From Acidobacteriota bacterium (GTDB lineage: Bacteria; Acidobacteriota; Terriglobia; Terriglobales; Acidobacteriaceae), in assembly GCA_021780415.1 (NCBI GenBank), contig JAJXYW010000071.1, positions 1-15,583 of the forward strand: a stretch of DNA of 15,583 nt, read 5' to 3'. The first letter of the stretch is position 1; each line of letters opens with the position of its first letter. A program made the translations under genes and the position numbers. Of this stretch, positions 1-5,782 are shown piece after piece. Below the pieces are notes generated by a model, which searched no databases, was not told where the DNA came from, and saw only the letters and a list, made by a program, of their open reading frames with translations.

Positions 1-2
1 TT

Positions 3-407
3 CTGGTGGGGACGAAGCCGCCTGAGCTGCGCGATGACAGCCGCCGCTGGTTGATGGGCTGCGGGTTTCTGGCTGGGGTGCTGGGGGGCGCGTATGGGAT
101 GAACGGGCCTCCGCTGGTGATGTATGGTGCGATGCGGCGATGGTCTCCGCAACATTTTCGAGCGACGCTGCAGGGATACTTTCTGCCGGCGAGCGTGGTG
201 GCGATGGTGAGCTACTGGTATGCGGGGTTGTGGGTTCCGGCGGTGACGCATGACTACCTGATCGCACTGCCGGTGGTGGTGCCAGCGATTTTTCTGGGCA
301 GGGCGGTGAATCACCGGCTGCGGGGAGATGCGTATCTGAAGTATGTGTATGGCGGGCTGGTTTGTGTGGGGACGGCGTTGCTGATCCAGGCAATACGCGG
401 ACGGTAG
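3..407 (+). CDS. TauE/SafE-family membrane permease, C-terminal part (5' truncated by window edge)
   Basis: The frame is open to the left edge, so this is the C-terminal half of a longer gene. A GTG at 6 is in frame but need not be the true start. The roughly 134 residues are very hydrophobic, with about four membrane segments. They contain the glycine-rich stretch GGAYGMNGPPLVMYGA followed by a WSPQHFRATLQGYF segment, which matches the second half of the duplicated TauE/SafE (sulfite exporter TauE, UPF0721/DUF81) fold. Members of this family move small anions such as sulfite, sulfoacetate or other organosulfur compounds across the inner membrane, but substrate cannot be read from sequence. 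The last residues (AIRGR) form a short basic cytoplasmic tail, as expected. The MarR gene begins 60 bp downstream on the same strand. An alternative is another small multipass transporter, but the GxNGPP motif favours TauE/SafE. Confidence 0.8.
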   Translation: MVGTKPPELRDDSRRWLMGCGFLAGVLGGAYGMNGPPLVMYGAMRRWSPQHFRATLQGYFLPASVVAMVSYWYAGLWVPAVTHDYLIALPVVVPAIFLGRAVNHRLRGDAYLKYVYGGLVCVGTALLIQAIRGR

Positions 408-447
408 AGAGGCGAGTATGCGGAGATGAATCGCTGATGGGTTTACG

Positions 448-462
448 TATCGTGTTACGATA
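448..462. promoter_or_regulatory. 15-bp palindrome, candidate MarR operator overlapping a -10-like box
   Basis: TATCGT-GTT-ACGATA is a perfect inverted repeat with 6-bp arms and a 3-bp spacer. It ends 5 bp before the ATG of the MarR gene. Size and symmetry suit a winged-helix dimer, and MarR proteins commonly bind such sites at their own promoters. TACGAT at 456-461 resembles a -10 hexamer, which would place the transcription start at or next to the ATG. No convincing -35 hexamer is visible. Autorepression is inferred. Confidence 0.55.
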
Positions 463-467
463 GCTGA

Positions 468-890
468 ATGGTGAAGAGGCTGAAGGTGGAGGATGCTGAG
501 CGACGTATTCAGGAGCTTGCCGAGTTTCGGTTTGCGCTGCGGAGGTTTTTGCACTTCAGCGAAGAGGCTGCGACGCGGGTGGGCCTGACGCCGCAGCAGC
601 ATCAGTTGTTGCTGCAGATTGCGGGTGCGCCGAAGGGAACGGTGACGGCGGTGGGCTATCTTGCGGAGAGGCTGGCGCTGCGGCATCACAGCGTGGTGGA
701 GTTGGGGAACCGCTGCGAGGAGGCTGGCCTGATTGTGCGGACGAGCGATCCGGAGAATCGCCGCCATGTGGTGTTGAAGATGACGGCGGAGGGGAATCGG
801 CTGCTGAGAAAGCTGTCGTCGGACCATGCGCGTGAACTGAATGAGCTGGGGCCGCAACTGGCGGCTGCGCTTAAGGCTCTTACGGATTAG
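468..890 (+). CDS. MarR-family winged-helix transcriptional regulator
   Basis: The protein is 140 aa, the usual MarR length. The layout fits the family. An N-terminal dimerisation helix (about residues 10-40, AEFRFALRRFLHFSEEAA) is followed by LTPQQHQLLLQIAG. The winged helix-turn-helix spans about 55-110 (YLAERLALRHHSVVELGNRC is the recognition part), with a wing DPENRRHVVLKMT. A C-terminal helix then completes the dimer. It probably binds DNA as a dimer and is relieved by a small phenolic or other ligand. No cysteine sits in the usual OhrR sensing position near the N terminus, so peroxide sensing is not supported. There is no Shine-Dalgarno sequence before the ATG. A perfect palindrome ends 5 bp upstream, suggesting autoregulation and possibly a leaderless transcript. 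Likely targets are itself and the adjacent permease or CLC gene. The target assignment is inference. Confidence 0.85.
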   Translation: MVKRLKVEDAERRIQELAEFRFALRRFLHFSEEAATRVGLTPQQHQLLLQIAGAPKGTVTAVGYLAERLALRHHSVVELGNRCEEAGLIVRTSDPENRRHVVLKMTAEGNRLLRKLSSDHARELNELGPQLAAALKALTD

Positions 891-913
891 ATGCGGTCGT
901 GCGAGGAATCAGG

Positions 914-969
914 GCAAGGGATGCAGAGCAAGGGTTTTAGGGCAACGAACTCAGCGCAAGGGAGAATGT
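914..969 (+). repeat. Degenerate 4 x 14-bp direct repeat upstream of the CLC gene
   Basis: GCAAGGG occurs exactly at 914-920, 928-934 and 956-962. A diverged copy, GCAACGA, is at 942-948, giving four units in register at a 14-bp period. Units 1-3 also share AG at positions 12-13. The fourth copy merges into the purine-rich ribosome binding site (GGGAG, 960-964) of the CLC gene. The repeat could be tandem regulator half-sites or a decayed tandem duplication. It fills most of the 77-bp gap between the MarR stop and the CLC start. Confidence 0.5.
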
Positions 970-2371
970 GGTGACTCAAAGGACAGCGGCAAAACCATTC
1001 ATGCAGTACTCATTGCTGCGCCGGTACGTGCCGAGGGTGCAGGAGGATCTGAGGGCGGCGTATGCGCGCAATCTGCATAAGTGGCTGCTGATTGCGCCGC
1101 TGATCGGAGTGACGGCGGGGCTGACGATCACGGCGATTGCGGCGATTATTCTGCGCGAGATGTGGCCGCCGATTCTGGCGTACTACCTGGGGCATCATTG
1201 GGCGATTGTGCCGGGGCTGGTGGTGGGCTGCGCGTTGACTGGCCTGATTATGCAGTACCTGACGAGCGATCCGAACCAGCACTCTACCGAAGAAGTGATT
1301 CAGTCCTATCACGAGCATGAGGGTGCGATTGACATGCGTGCGTTTCCTGCCAAGCTGCTGGCGGCGGTGACGACGGTGGGCTTCGGCGGCAGCGCTGCCC
1401 TGGAAGGGCCGAGCATCTATGGCGGTGCGGCGATTGGGTCATGGCTGTGGTCGAAGCTGCATGGCATGCGCCGATTTCGGCTGGACGCGCGGGATCGGCG
1501 GATCATGCTGATCTGCGGAGCTGCGGCGGGCATGTCGGCGGTCTTTCGAGCGCCGCTGACGGGGATTGTGTTCGCTCTGGAGATGCCGTACAAGGACGAT
1601 CTGGCGCATGAGGCGCTGATGCCGTCGCTGATTGCTTCGGTGGTGTCGTATATGACGCTGGTGGCGTTCATGGGCAGCAAGCCGTTGTTCGATTTCAACG
1701 GATCGGGCTCATATACGATGCGCGATTTGCTGTGGAGTGCTGTGCTGGGAATGTTGATTGGGCTGCTCGCTGTGGTGTTTGTGATTGCGTTCCGGTATCT
1801 GCGCGGCTTTGTGGTGAGGTGGAAGGCGGCGCACTGGATCAAGCTGTCGATTGGCGGGCTGCTGACGGGGCTGTGCGGGCTGTGGTTTGTGCAGATGTAT
1901 CCGGGGACGCTGATTCCGCTGGGCCCGAACTATGAGGCTGTGGGGACGATTCTTACGCAGAGCCACAGTTCGAGCGAGCTGGTGGTGTTCGGCATCCTCA
2001 AGCTGGCGGCGACAGCGTTCACGCTTGGGGCCGGGGGCGTGAGCGCGATGTTCGTTCCGCTGTTTCTGACGGGTGGCGGGTTGGGGATTGCGTTTGCGCA
2101 GACGGTGGTGCATAGCCCGTCGCTGGCGCTGTATGCGGCTGTGGGGATGGCGTCGTTTATAGCTGCGGCGTACAAGACACCGCTGGCGGCGGTGGTGTTC
2201 GTCGCCGAGGCTACGGGTGGACATGCGTTTCTGATTCCGGCGCTGATTGGTGCAGCGGTGGCGTATGGGATCTCGGGCGATGCTTCGGTCTCCGGGGACC
2301 AAAGGCTGCATGAAGAGGCGGTGTGGCAGGAGGCAGCGCAGGCGCGAGCGCTGGAGGCGCAGAGTGACTGA
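968..2371 (+). CDS. CLC-family chloride channel/transporter, atypical motif residues
   Basis: This 467-aa polytopic protein has the CLC (voltage-gated chloride channel, PF00654) pattern. The helix F motif appears as GGSAALEGPSIYGG with the gating glutamate at residue 146. FRAPLTGIVFALEMP matches the helix H region, and GAGGVSAMFVPLF matches the helix N GxFxP region. An internal YKTPLAAVVFVAEATGG repeats the helix H pattern in the second half, as expected for the inverted-repeat fold. Compared by eye with E. coli ClC-ec1, the internal proton glutamate (E203) is Met206 here. The GSGIP loop is degenerate (NQHSTEEVI). The C-terminal tyrosine region reads GDASVSGDQ, with no tyrosine. No CBS domains follow. 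GTG 971 is a slightly better start than GTG 968, because GGAG (961-964) lies 6 nt upstream of it. Transport of Cl- or another anion is the family role; mode and selectivity are open. Confidence 0.87.
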   Translation: MVTQRTAAKPFMQYSLLRRYVPRVQEDLRAAYARNLHKWLLIAPLIGVTAGLTITAIAAIILREMWPPILAYYLGHHWAIVPGLVVGCALTGLIMQYLTSDPNQHSTEEVIQSYHEHEGAIDMRAFPAKLLAAVTTVGFGGSAALEGPSIYGGAAIGSWLWSKLHGMRRFRLDARDRRIMLICGAAAGMSAVFRAPLTGIVFALEMPYKDDLAHEALMPSLIASVVSYMTLVAFMGSKPLFDFNGSGSYTMRDLLWSAVLGMLIGLLAVVFVIAFRYLRGFVVRWKAAHWIKLSIGGLLTGLCGLWFVQMYPGTLIPLGPNYEAVGTILTQSHSSSELVVFGILKLAATAFTLGAGGVSAMFVPLFLTGGGLGIAFAQTVVHSPSLALYAAVGMASFIAAAYKTPLAAVVFVAEATGGHAFLIPALIGAAVAYGISGDASVSGDQRLHEEAVWQEAAQARALEAQSD

Positions 2372-2445
2372 GGAGGTGCGGCGGGTTCTGTAATCGCCTG
2401 TGCGGAGACAGCCGGGGTGGTGGTGCGATAGGCTGGGTGGGCGTT

Positions 2446-2460
2446 GGCGGTGTAGCCGCC
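2446..2460 (+). promoter_or_regulatory. Short GC hairpin in the etfB leader
   Basis: GGCGG-TGTAG-CCGCC forms a 5-bp GC stem with a 5-nt loop just before the etfB ribosome binding site (GGAG, 2465-2468, 5 nt from the ATG). There is no T-run, so it is not an obvious terminator for the CLC gene. It may simply shape the etfB leader. Confidence 0.3.
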
Positions 2461-2473
2461 GAGTGGAGTTGGA

Positions 2474-3253
2474 ATGAAGATTGTGGTGGCGGTGAAGCAG
2501 GTGCCGGAACGCGATGCGGTGGTGCGTGTGGCGGCGGATGGGCGCGGTGTCGACGAGAGCGATGTGGCGTGGACGATGAATGAGCCGGATGCGTATGCGC
2601 TGGAAGAGGCGTTGCAGTTGAAGGAACGCGCGGGTGATGGCGAAGTGGTGGTGCTGTGCGCCGGGCCGGAGCGGGTGCAGAGTACGCTGCGCGAGGCGCT
2701 GGCCAAGGGTGCGGACCGGGCAGTGCATGTGGTGACGCCGGAGAGTGGCGCGGGGTCGCTGGGCGAGCGGGACTCGCTGGATGTGGCCCGGCTGCTGGCG
2801 GAGGCGGTGCGGGGGGAGACTGCGGATCTGGTGCTGACTGGGTTGCAGTCGGATGACCTGGGAGCTGGGCAGACGGGCGTGGTGATGGCGGAGTTGCTGG
2901 GTGTTCCGCATGCGACGCTGGTGCTACAGGTGGAGTTGGTGAGCGGCGGCATTAAGGTGAAGCGTGAGTTGGAGGATGGCTGGATGCAGCAGGTGGAGAT
3001 GCCGCTGCCGGCGCTGCTGACGGTGCAGTCGGGGGGGAACCGGCTGCGGTATGCGACGCTGATGGGGATCAAGCGGGCGCGGCAGAAGGAGATGCGCGAG
3101 GTGGAGGCTGCTGCGGCGGGGAAGCGCGTGGATGAGATAGTGCGGGTGTCGCCGCCGGTGAGAGTGAAGCAGACGGAGATGCTGACGGGCTCGGCTGATG
3201 AGATTGCGGCGAAGCTGGTGGAACGGCTGAAGTTTGAAGTGAAGGTGCTGTGA
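2474..3253 (+). CDS. etfB: Electron transfer flavoprotein, beta subunit
   Basis: The 259-aa protein has standard EtfB length and architecture. It opens with the Rossmann-like MKIVVAVKQVPE, followed by NEPDAYALEEALQLKE (the NxxDxxAxExAL hallmark). Next come REALAKGADRAVHV and the nucleotide-loop region TGLQSDDLGAGQTGVVMAELLG. The C-terminal arm (about residues 190-255) wraps around the alpha subunit. With EtfA it forms a soluble FAD/AMP heterodimer that passes electrons from acyl-CoA or other dehydrogenases to ETF-quinone oxidoreductase. The start has GGAG 5 nt upstream. Its partner etfA lies about 900 bp downstream, separated by a Tat-secreted NIPSNAP protein, which is an unusual spacing for the pair. 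No ETF:QO or acyl-CoA dehydrogenase is in the window, so the electron donor is unknown. Codons end overwhelmingly in G. Confidence 0.93.
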   Translation: MKIVVAVKQVPERDAVVRVAADGRGVDESDVAWTMNEPDAYALEEALQLKERAGDGEVVVLCAGPERVQSTLREALAKGADRAVHVVTPESGAGSLGERDSLDVARLLAEAVRGETADLVLTGLQSDDLGAGQTGVVMAELLGVPHATLVLQVELVSGGIKVKRELEDGWMQQVEMPLPALLTVQSGGNRLRYATLMGIKRARQKEMREVEAAAAGKRVDEIVRVSPPVRVKQTEMLTGSADEIAAKLVERLKFEVKVL

Positions 3254-3304
3254 CCGGCGAGCGGGCGATGCGGGAGGGCGTGGGAATGTCAGACGCAAGA
3301 ATGG

Positions 3305-3323
3305 ATGCAATGGAGATGCAATG
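3305..3323 (+). repeat. 11-bp tandem duplication across the NIPSNAP start
   Basis: ATGCAATG occurs at 3305-3312 and again at 3316-3323, separated by GAG. The second copy supplies the ATG at 3321, and the junction supplies the GGAG ribosome binding site (3312-3315). The upstream ATGs are out of frame with the gene. Confidence 0.5.
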
Positions 3324-4121
3324 CAACGTCGCGAATTTCTAGCCGCATCGCTTGCTGCTACGGCGGCAACTGCTGCAACTGCGGCGCGTGGCGCGTTGGC
3401 GCAGGCTGCGCGGAGTGACGACCGTGAGTACTACCAGATTCGGCGGTACCAGTTGCAGAGTGGTCCGCAGGTGAAGCTGACTGCGGATTATTTCAGCGTG
3501 CTGATCCCGGCGTTGCATCGCATGGGGATGACGCCGGTGGGCGCGTTTGAACTGAAGTTTGGGCCGGACGCGCCGGCGAATTATTTGCTGATTCCGAGCC
3601 GGTCGGTGGAGTCGCTGGCGACGCTTGACCAACAGCTTGCGAAGGATGAGGAGTTTGTGAAGCTGGCCGATGCGTTCTGGAATGCGCCGGCGGTTTCGCC
3701 TGCGTTTGTGCGGGTGGAGAGCTGGCTGCTGTCGGCGTTTGCGGGATGGCCGCGGATGACGGTGCCGACGATGACAGCTACCGGGGCGAAGCGGATCTTC
3801 CAGCTACGGACGTATGAGAGCCCGTCGATGCGCGACCATGTGCGCAAGGTTGAGATGTTTCACAGTGGAGAGTTCGAGGTCTTCAAGCGCTCGGGTGCGC
3901 AACCGGTGTTCTTTGGAGATACGCTGATCGGATCGCGGATGCCGAGCCTGACGTACATGCTGAGCTTTGCGGATGACGCGGAGTTGGATGGCGACTGGAA
4001 GAAGTTTTCGAACGATCCGCAGTGGAAGAAGCTGCAAGCGGAACCGCGGTTTGGTTTTGAGGCGACGGTGAGCAATATCTCCAACCTGGTGTTGGGGCCG
4101 CTGCCGATGTCACAGATTTAA
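3321..4121 (+). CDS. Tat-exported NIPSNAP-family protein between etfB and etfA
   Basis: This 266-aa protein starts QRREFLAASLAATAATAATAA, a twin-arginine signal (RRxFL) followed by an alanine-rich h-region, with likely cleavage near ALAQA (about residue 29). The mature part has two similar halves. One begins YYQIRRYQLQSG (about residue 37) and the other IFQLRTYESPS (about residue 157). These are the strand openings of NIPSNAP (PF07978) dimeric alpha/beta-barrel modules, so it looks like an internal duplication. The second half retains FGDTLIGSRMPSLTYMLSFAD and a DPQWKKLQAE segment typical of the family. NIPSNAP proteins have no settled enzymatic role. Tat export implies folding before transport to the periplasm. 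It shares strand and tight spacing (67 and 29 bp) with etfB and etfA, suggesting one operon although ETF is cytoplasmic. The start is chosen from GGAG 5 nt upstream and the complete signal. Confidence 0.83.
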   Translation: MQRREFLAASLAATAATAATAARGALAQAARSDDREYYQIRRYQLQSGPQVKLTADYFSVLIPALHRMGMTPVGAFELKFGPDAPANYLLIPSRSVESLATLDQQLAKDEEFVKLADAFWNAPAVSPAFVRVESWLLSAFAGWPRMTVPTMTATGAKRIFQLRTYESPSMRDHVRKVEMFHSGEFEVFKRSGAQPVFFGDTLIGSRMPSLTYMLSFADDAELDGDWKKFSNDPQWKKLQAEPRFGFEATVSNISNLVLGPLPMSQI

Positions 4122-4150
4122 GAGGCAGAGAAGAAGGCCGGAGGAAGCAG

Positions 4151-5158
4151 ATGAGTGGTGTATTGGTGGTGATGGAGACCAAGGGTGCGGGTTGGCACCG
4201 GATGAGTTTTGAGGCGCTGGCTGCGGGACAGACATTGGCTGCGGGGTTGGGAGTTGAGTGCTCGGCTGCGGTGCTGGGCGAGGGTGCGGCGATTGCGGGG
4301 CTGGTGACGGAGTTGGCGACGAAGAAGCTGGCGGCGGCGTGGGCGGTGGGCGATACGCTGCTGGAGCAGTACACGGCGGATGGTTGGGTTGCGGCGCTGG
4401 AGCAGTTGATTGCCGAGGTGAAGCCGAAGCATGTGGTGTTTCCGCATACGTACCAGGTGCGGGATTATGCGCCGGCGTTGGCGACGCGGCTGGGCGAGGT
4501 TCTGATTGGGGATGTGACGGCGATACGGGTTGATGCGCAGAGTGGGTCGGTGTTTGTGCGGCAGTGGATGCAGGGGAAGTTGAATGCGGAGTATCGGCAT
4601 GGGGGCGCGGGCGGGGTGTGCGTGGCGTCGGTGCAGGCGGGGAGTTTTCGCGCGGATGCGGTCGAGGAGGGCGAGTGCGAGGTGAAGGCGTTCGCTCCGA
4701 AGCTGGAGGCAGGTAAGATTCGCACGAAGCCGGGCGAGGCGTTTCGAGAGGCGGCGCAGACGGTGGACCTGTCGTCGTCGGCGATGATTGTGAGCGTGGG
4801 ACGAGGGATTGGGGAGCAGGAGAATTTGAAGCTGGTGGAGGACCTGGCGGCCGCGCTGGGAGCGGATGTGGCAGCGTCAAGGCCGATCTGCGATGCGGGC
4901 TGGCTGCCGATGGAACGGCAGGTGGGAAGCTCGGGGCAGACGGTTGCACCGAAGCTGTATGTGGCGGTGGGGATCTCCGGGGCGATCCAACACCTGGTGG
5001 GGATGAAGGGAGCGAAGACGGTGATTGCGATCAATAAGGATGCGGACGCGCCGATCTTTGAGGTTGCGGATATTGGCGTGGTGGGCGATCTGTTTGAGGT
5101 TGTGCCGGCGCTGACGGGGGCGATTCAGGCGGCAAGGCGGGATGCGAATCAGGGGTAG
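4151..5158 (+). CDS. etfA: Electron transfer flavoprotein, alpha subunit
   Basis: The 335-aa protein has an N-terminal ETF domain (about 5-185) and a C-terminal FAD-binding domain (about 205-325). The FAD domain shows the conserved series SVGRGIG, then SRPICDAGWLPMERQVG, then GQTVAPKLYVAVGISG, then QHLVGM, and finally INKDADAPIFEVADIGVVGD. These bind FAD and close the domain, matching the ETF alpha signature. It pairs with EtfB to move electrons from dehydrogenases to the quinone pool through ETF:QO. A strong GGAGGA (4140-4145) lies 5 nt before the ATG, so it can be translated well despite being third in the putative operon. The gap to the preceding NIPSNAP gene is only 29 bp. No sign of truncation is seen, and the length is close to the usual 310-340. 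I could not tell from motifs whether this is a standard or bifurcating ETF; no bifurcation partner is nearby. Confidence 0.94.
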   Translation: MSGVLVVMETKGAGWHRMSFEALAAGQTLAAGLGVECSAAVLGEGAAIAGLVTELATKKLAAAWAVGDTLLEQYTADGWVAALEQLIAEVKPKHVVFPHTYQVRDYAPALATRLGEVLIGDVTAIRVDAQSGSVFVRQWMQGKLNAEYRHGGAGGVCVASVQAGSFRADAVEEGECEVKAFAPKLEAGKIRTKPGEAFREAAQTVDLSSSAMIVSVGRGIGEQENLKLVEDLAAALGADVAASRPICDAGWLPMERQVGSSGQTVAPKLYVAVGISGAIQHLVGMKGAKTVIAINKDADAPIFEVADIGVVGDLFEVVPALTGAIQAARRDANQG

Positions 5159-5212
5159 AGGAGTTGCGTTCGGGAGTCTTTCGCCGCTGAAAATGCGTCA
5201 TACTGGAAGAGG

Positions 5213-5225
5213 TCGATTGGATCGA
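5213..5225. promoter_or_regulatory. Small palindrome upstream of the CPLC gene
   Basis: TCGAT-TGG-ATCGA is a perfect 5-3-5 inverted repeat. It lies about 9 bp after a weak -10-like CATACT (5199-5204), near where a transcript would start, and 22 bp before the TTG start at 5247. It is a possible operator, but an arm length of 5 bp is easily reached by chance. Confidence 0.25.
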
Positions 5226-5246
5226 ACTTTCCGGTGACGTGAACCC

Positions 5247-5615
5247 TTGACGAAGCGAGCAAAACGCGGAGCTGTCGAGCATGCGCATTCCTTGTGGGTG
5301 CAGGTGCTGGCGTTCGCGTGTTTGCTGCTGGTGGTGGGTGCGAGTTCGGCGCAGGCGATCCACATCCACGGCGAGTGGCTGCCACAAAAGGCGGTGCGGG
5401 CTACGGCGGCTGTGGATGGTTCGCAGACGCCGGGTGGAGAGGAAAGCTGTCCGCTGTGCATGGCGATGCACTCGGCGCTGCCGGTGGCGACGCATGTCGC
5501 GCTGGTGCGGATGGTGCTGGTGGAGTGCGAGGTGGCACAGGGCGTCAATCATGCGCCTGAGACGCTGTGGCACTTTGCGATGTTTAGCAGGCCCCCGCCT
5601 GTAGAGACCCTGTAA
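5247..5615 (+). CDS. Small secreted or membrane-anchored CPLC-motif protein, DUF2946-like
   Basis: The 122-aa product has a basic N terminus (KRAKR) and a hydrophobic segment (about 16-35, VQVLAFACLLLVVGASS) ending in a SAQA signal-peptidase-like site. HIHGEW follows, and then CPLCMAMHSALP at about residues 68-79. The Cys-Pro-x-Cys with nearby histidines resembles the DUF2946 family, whose members in Proteobacteria are found beside TonB-dependent copper receptors. Here too a TonB-dependent receptor follows, 167 bp downstream. Metal binding by the Cys/His groups is plausible inference. The start is a TTG at 5247: an in-frame stop at 5235 limits the frame, no ATG precedes the hydrophobic segment, and GGTGA (5233-5237) is a weak ribosome binding site. 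A later start at TTG 5292 would drop the basic N terminus. It is too short for certainty, but the motif, signal and codon bias support a real gene. Confidence 0.7.
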   Translation: MTKRAKRGAVEHAHSLWVQVLAFACLLLVVGASSAQAIHIHGEWLPQKAVRATAAVDGSQTPGGEESCPLCMAMHSALPVATHVALVRMVLVECEVAQGVNHAPETLWHFAMFSRPPPVETL

Positions 5616-5782
5616 CAGATTGTCGTGAGAGATCGCCGTGCTGGAGTGAGCACGAAGAGGGGCGTTAAGCCTGGCGGTTCTCTTAACGGAGTGCAGCCGT
5701 TGCGCCGAGGTGGTGCTGATGCTGGACAGGCCGTAGCCGCATAGGAGCTTCGGCTTCTTGGTCTCAACAGACAGGAGTTTTC
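5616..5782 (+). promoter_or_regulatory. Hairpin-rich leader before the TonB-dependent receptor
   Basis: The 167-bp gap holds several stems. CGTGCT/AGCACG (5637-5642 with 5649-5654) has a 6-nt loop. CGTTAAG/CTTAACG (5663-5669 with 5682-5688) has a 12-nt loop. GCGCC/GGTGC (5702-5706 with 5712-5716) includes one G-U pair. AGGAGC-TTCG-GCTTCT (5743-5758) is a UUCG tetraloop stem with one G-U pair. A further stem CAGGC/GCCTG (5588-5601) lies in the end of the preceding gene. None is followed by a T-run. AGGAG at 5773-5777, 5 nt from the ATG, is the receptor ribosome binding site. I recognise no known riboswitch; the cobalamin box is absent. It could be a cis-regulatory RNA, an RNA-processing site or a 5' stabiliser. 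Confidence 0.35.

Noticed and set aside
1709..2911. 400-aa minus-strand open frame opposite the CLC gene and etfB
   Set aside because: Arg/His/Gln/Pro-rich product without motifs, overlapping two clear genes. It is a composition artefact.
3321..3420. Lipoprotein signal for the NIPSNAP protein
   Set aside because: No cysteine lies in a lipobox position. The RRxFL and ALAQA pattern fits Tat export with ordinary cleavage.
5616..5782. Cobalamin riboswitch before the TonB-dependent receptor
   Set aside because: Such riboswitches often precede TonB receptors, but the conserved GCCACTG box and its partner elements are absent.
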